Source of the DNA: Methylomonas paludis
GTDB taxonomy: Bacteria > Pseudomonadota > Gammaproteobacteria > Methylococcales > Methylomonadaceae
Length of the DNA: 64,000 nucleotides
Direction of reading: 5' to 3'
Assembly (NCBI RefSeq): GCF_018734325.1
Contig: NZ_CP073754.1
Location: 2,294,001-2,358,000, forward strand
Shown: positions 63,495 to 64,000 of the stretch, piece by piece
How positions within the stretch are numbered: position 1 is the stretch's first letter
Layout: every line of letters starts with the position of its first letter
Program-made: the position numbers and the translations under genes
The notes under the pieces: model-generated
Databases searched by the model: none
What the model was told of the DNA's origin: nothing
What the model saw: the letters and a program-made list of their open reading frames with translations, nothing else

Positions 63495-64000
63495 AACTAA
63501 AAATCAGCAGGCGAAATAAGCAAGCCTGCTAAATTGCATTATCTTTCAGTATGCCCGCCCAAACGTCCAGGGGGTGGCAATAATATGAACTTAAGACTTA
63601 GCAAGAGTCTACCGTTTTGCCGGCAGCCAATCTGTACGTTATCGCACATATATCCCGGCTAAAGCTTACCAGGCTACCGACTTTCCTGAATTGATTTATT
63701 GGCTACCAATAGCCCTATAATCTCTTATCTTCGACAATACCGGCCAATCAGCCAATTTACATTGATTACACATATTTTTAGCCGGCACTGCCCTCCCGCT
63801 TAACCAGCATACGCACCAAAATGAGTATTAATTTATTTTTTGCACTAAAAAAGACCACCATTATGCCCGTTAATTGACATCGATAATTTCACACACCCCC
63901 AGCAATGACGCGCTGGCGCATGATAGCGAACAAGTTGATACAACTCAAAAAAATAGGTTCGAATATTGCATACTAACTGTTGGAATTAATTCTTAATTAT
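63495..64000. other. Intergenic end of window
   Basis: No gene is seen in the final 506 bp. The sequence is AT-rich and ends with AATTCTTAATTAT, the same 13 bases as at 7888-7900, where they begin a terminator hairpin; the continuation lies outside the window. Confidence 0.4.

Noticed and set aside
63988-64000. Repeat of AATTCTTAATTAT at 7888-7900 and at the window end
   Set aside because: Thirteen AT-rich bases can match by chance, and the continuation is outside the window.
1-64000. CRISPR arrays
   Set aside because: No regularly spaced direct repeats were seen, and there are no cas genes.

Overview
The window looks like a chromosome segment of a gammaproteobacterial methanotroph or methylotroph, probably Methylococcales (inference). 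The evidence is a lanthanide-type PQQ alcohol dehydrogenase locus (xoxF-, xoxJ- and xoxG-like genes plus pqqA), a second PQQ enzyme, and a gammaproteobacterial housekeeping block (carAB-greA, yhbY/rlmE-ftsH, glmM-tpiA-secG-tRNA-Leu). No methane monooxygenase is present.

Layout. 1-0.4 kb: start of a DUF3683 FAD/FMN oxidoreductase. 0.4-7.9 kb: a complete eight-gene Nit1C operon (Sll0783 family, nitrilase, radical SAM, GNAT, AIR-synthase-like, glycosyltransferase, MSMEG_0570 family, flavin oxidoreductase) behind a leader that ends in a strong intrinsic terminator. 7.9-12 kb: a leftward operon of multicopper oxidase, membrane cupredoxin and MocR regulator. 12-23 kb: ordinary genes (nudF, PQQ sugar dehydrogenase, htpX, mobA, lipoproteins, cytochrome c, bcp, rpiA, lpxD, fused MFS/spermidine synthase). 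23.1-28.2 kb: a xoxF-like gene split by an IS3-type element, then intact xoxJ-like and cytochrome c genes and an orphan 24-residue pqqA.

29.7-49.3 kb is an accessory zone built on the 3' end of tRNA-Leu(GAG). Four copies of the tRNA 3' end (about 29.71, 31.50, 33.49 and 49.29 kb) delimit one large island and two small remnants. The remnants hold mainly toxin-antitoxin genes: a broken parDE and intact phd-PIN, then prlF-yhaV beside a 5'-truncated group II intron. The large island (33.5-49.3 kb) has an intact tyrosine integrase, an OLD-family nuclease with a small membrane protein, a MobI-like gene split by an IS66 element with perfect 8-bp target duplications, an AlpA regulator, a DUF3631 ATPase, an hsdM stub, an overlapping TrlF (PHP plus SMC-like ATPase) and AlbA_2 pair, and a decayed vapBC at its end.

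49.3-60.3 kb is the housekeeping block. 60.5-64 kb carries a Nudix hydrolase and a leftward cluster of a transglutaminase-like protein, an N-formylglutamate amidohydrolase and an Anbu-type proteasome-related peptidase. The most informative points are the two insertions that can be rejoined in frame (xoxF by IS3, mobI by IS66), the stacked tRNA-Leu islands with a toxin-antitoxin locus in each, the TrlF/AlbA_2 pair behind an hsdM stub, and the terminator at the head of the Nit1C operon.
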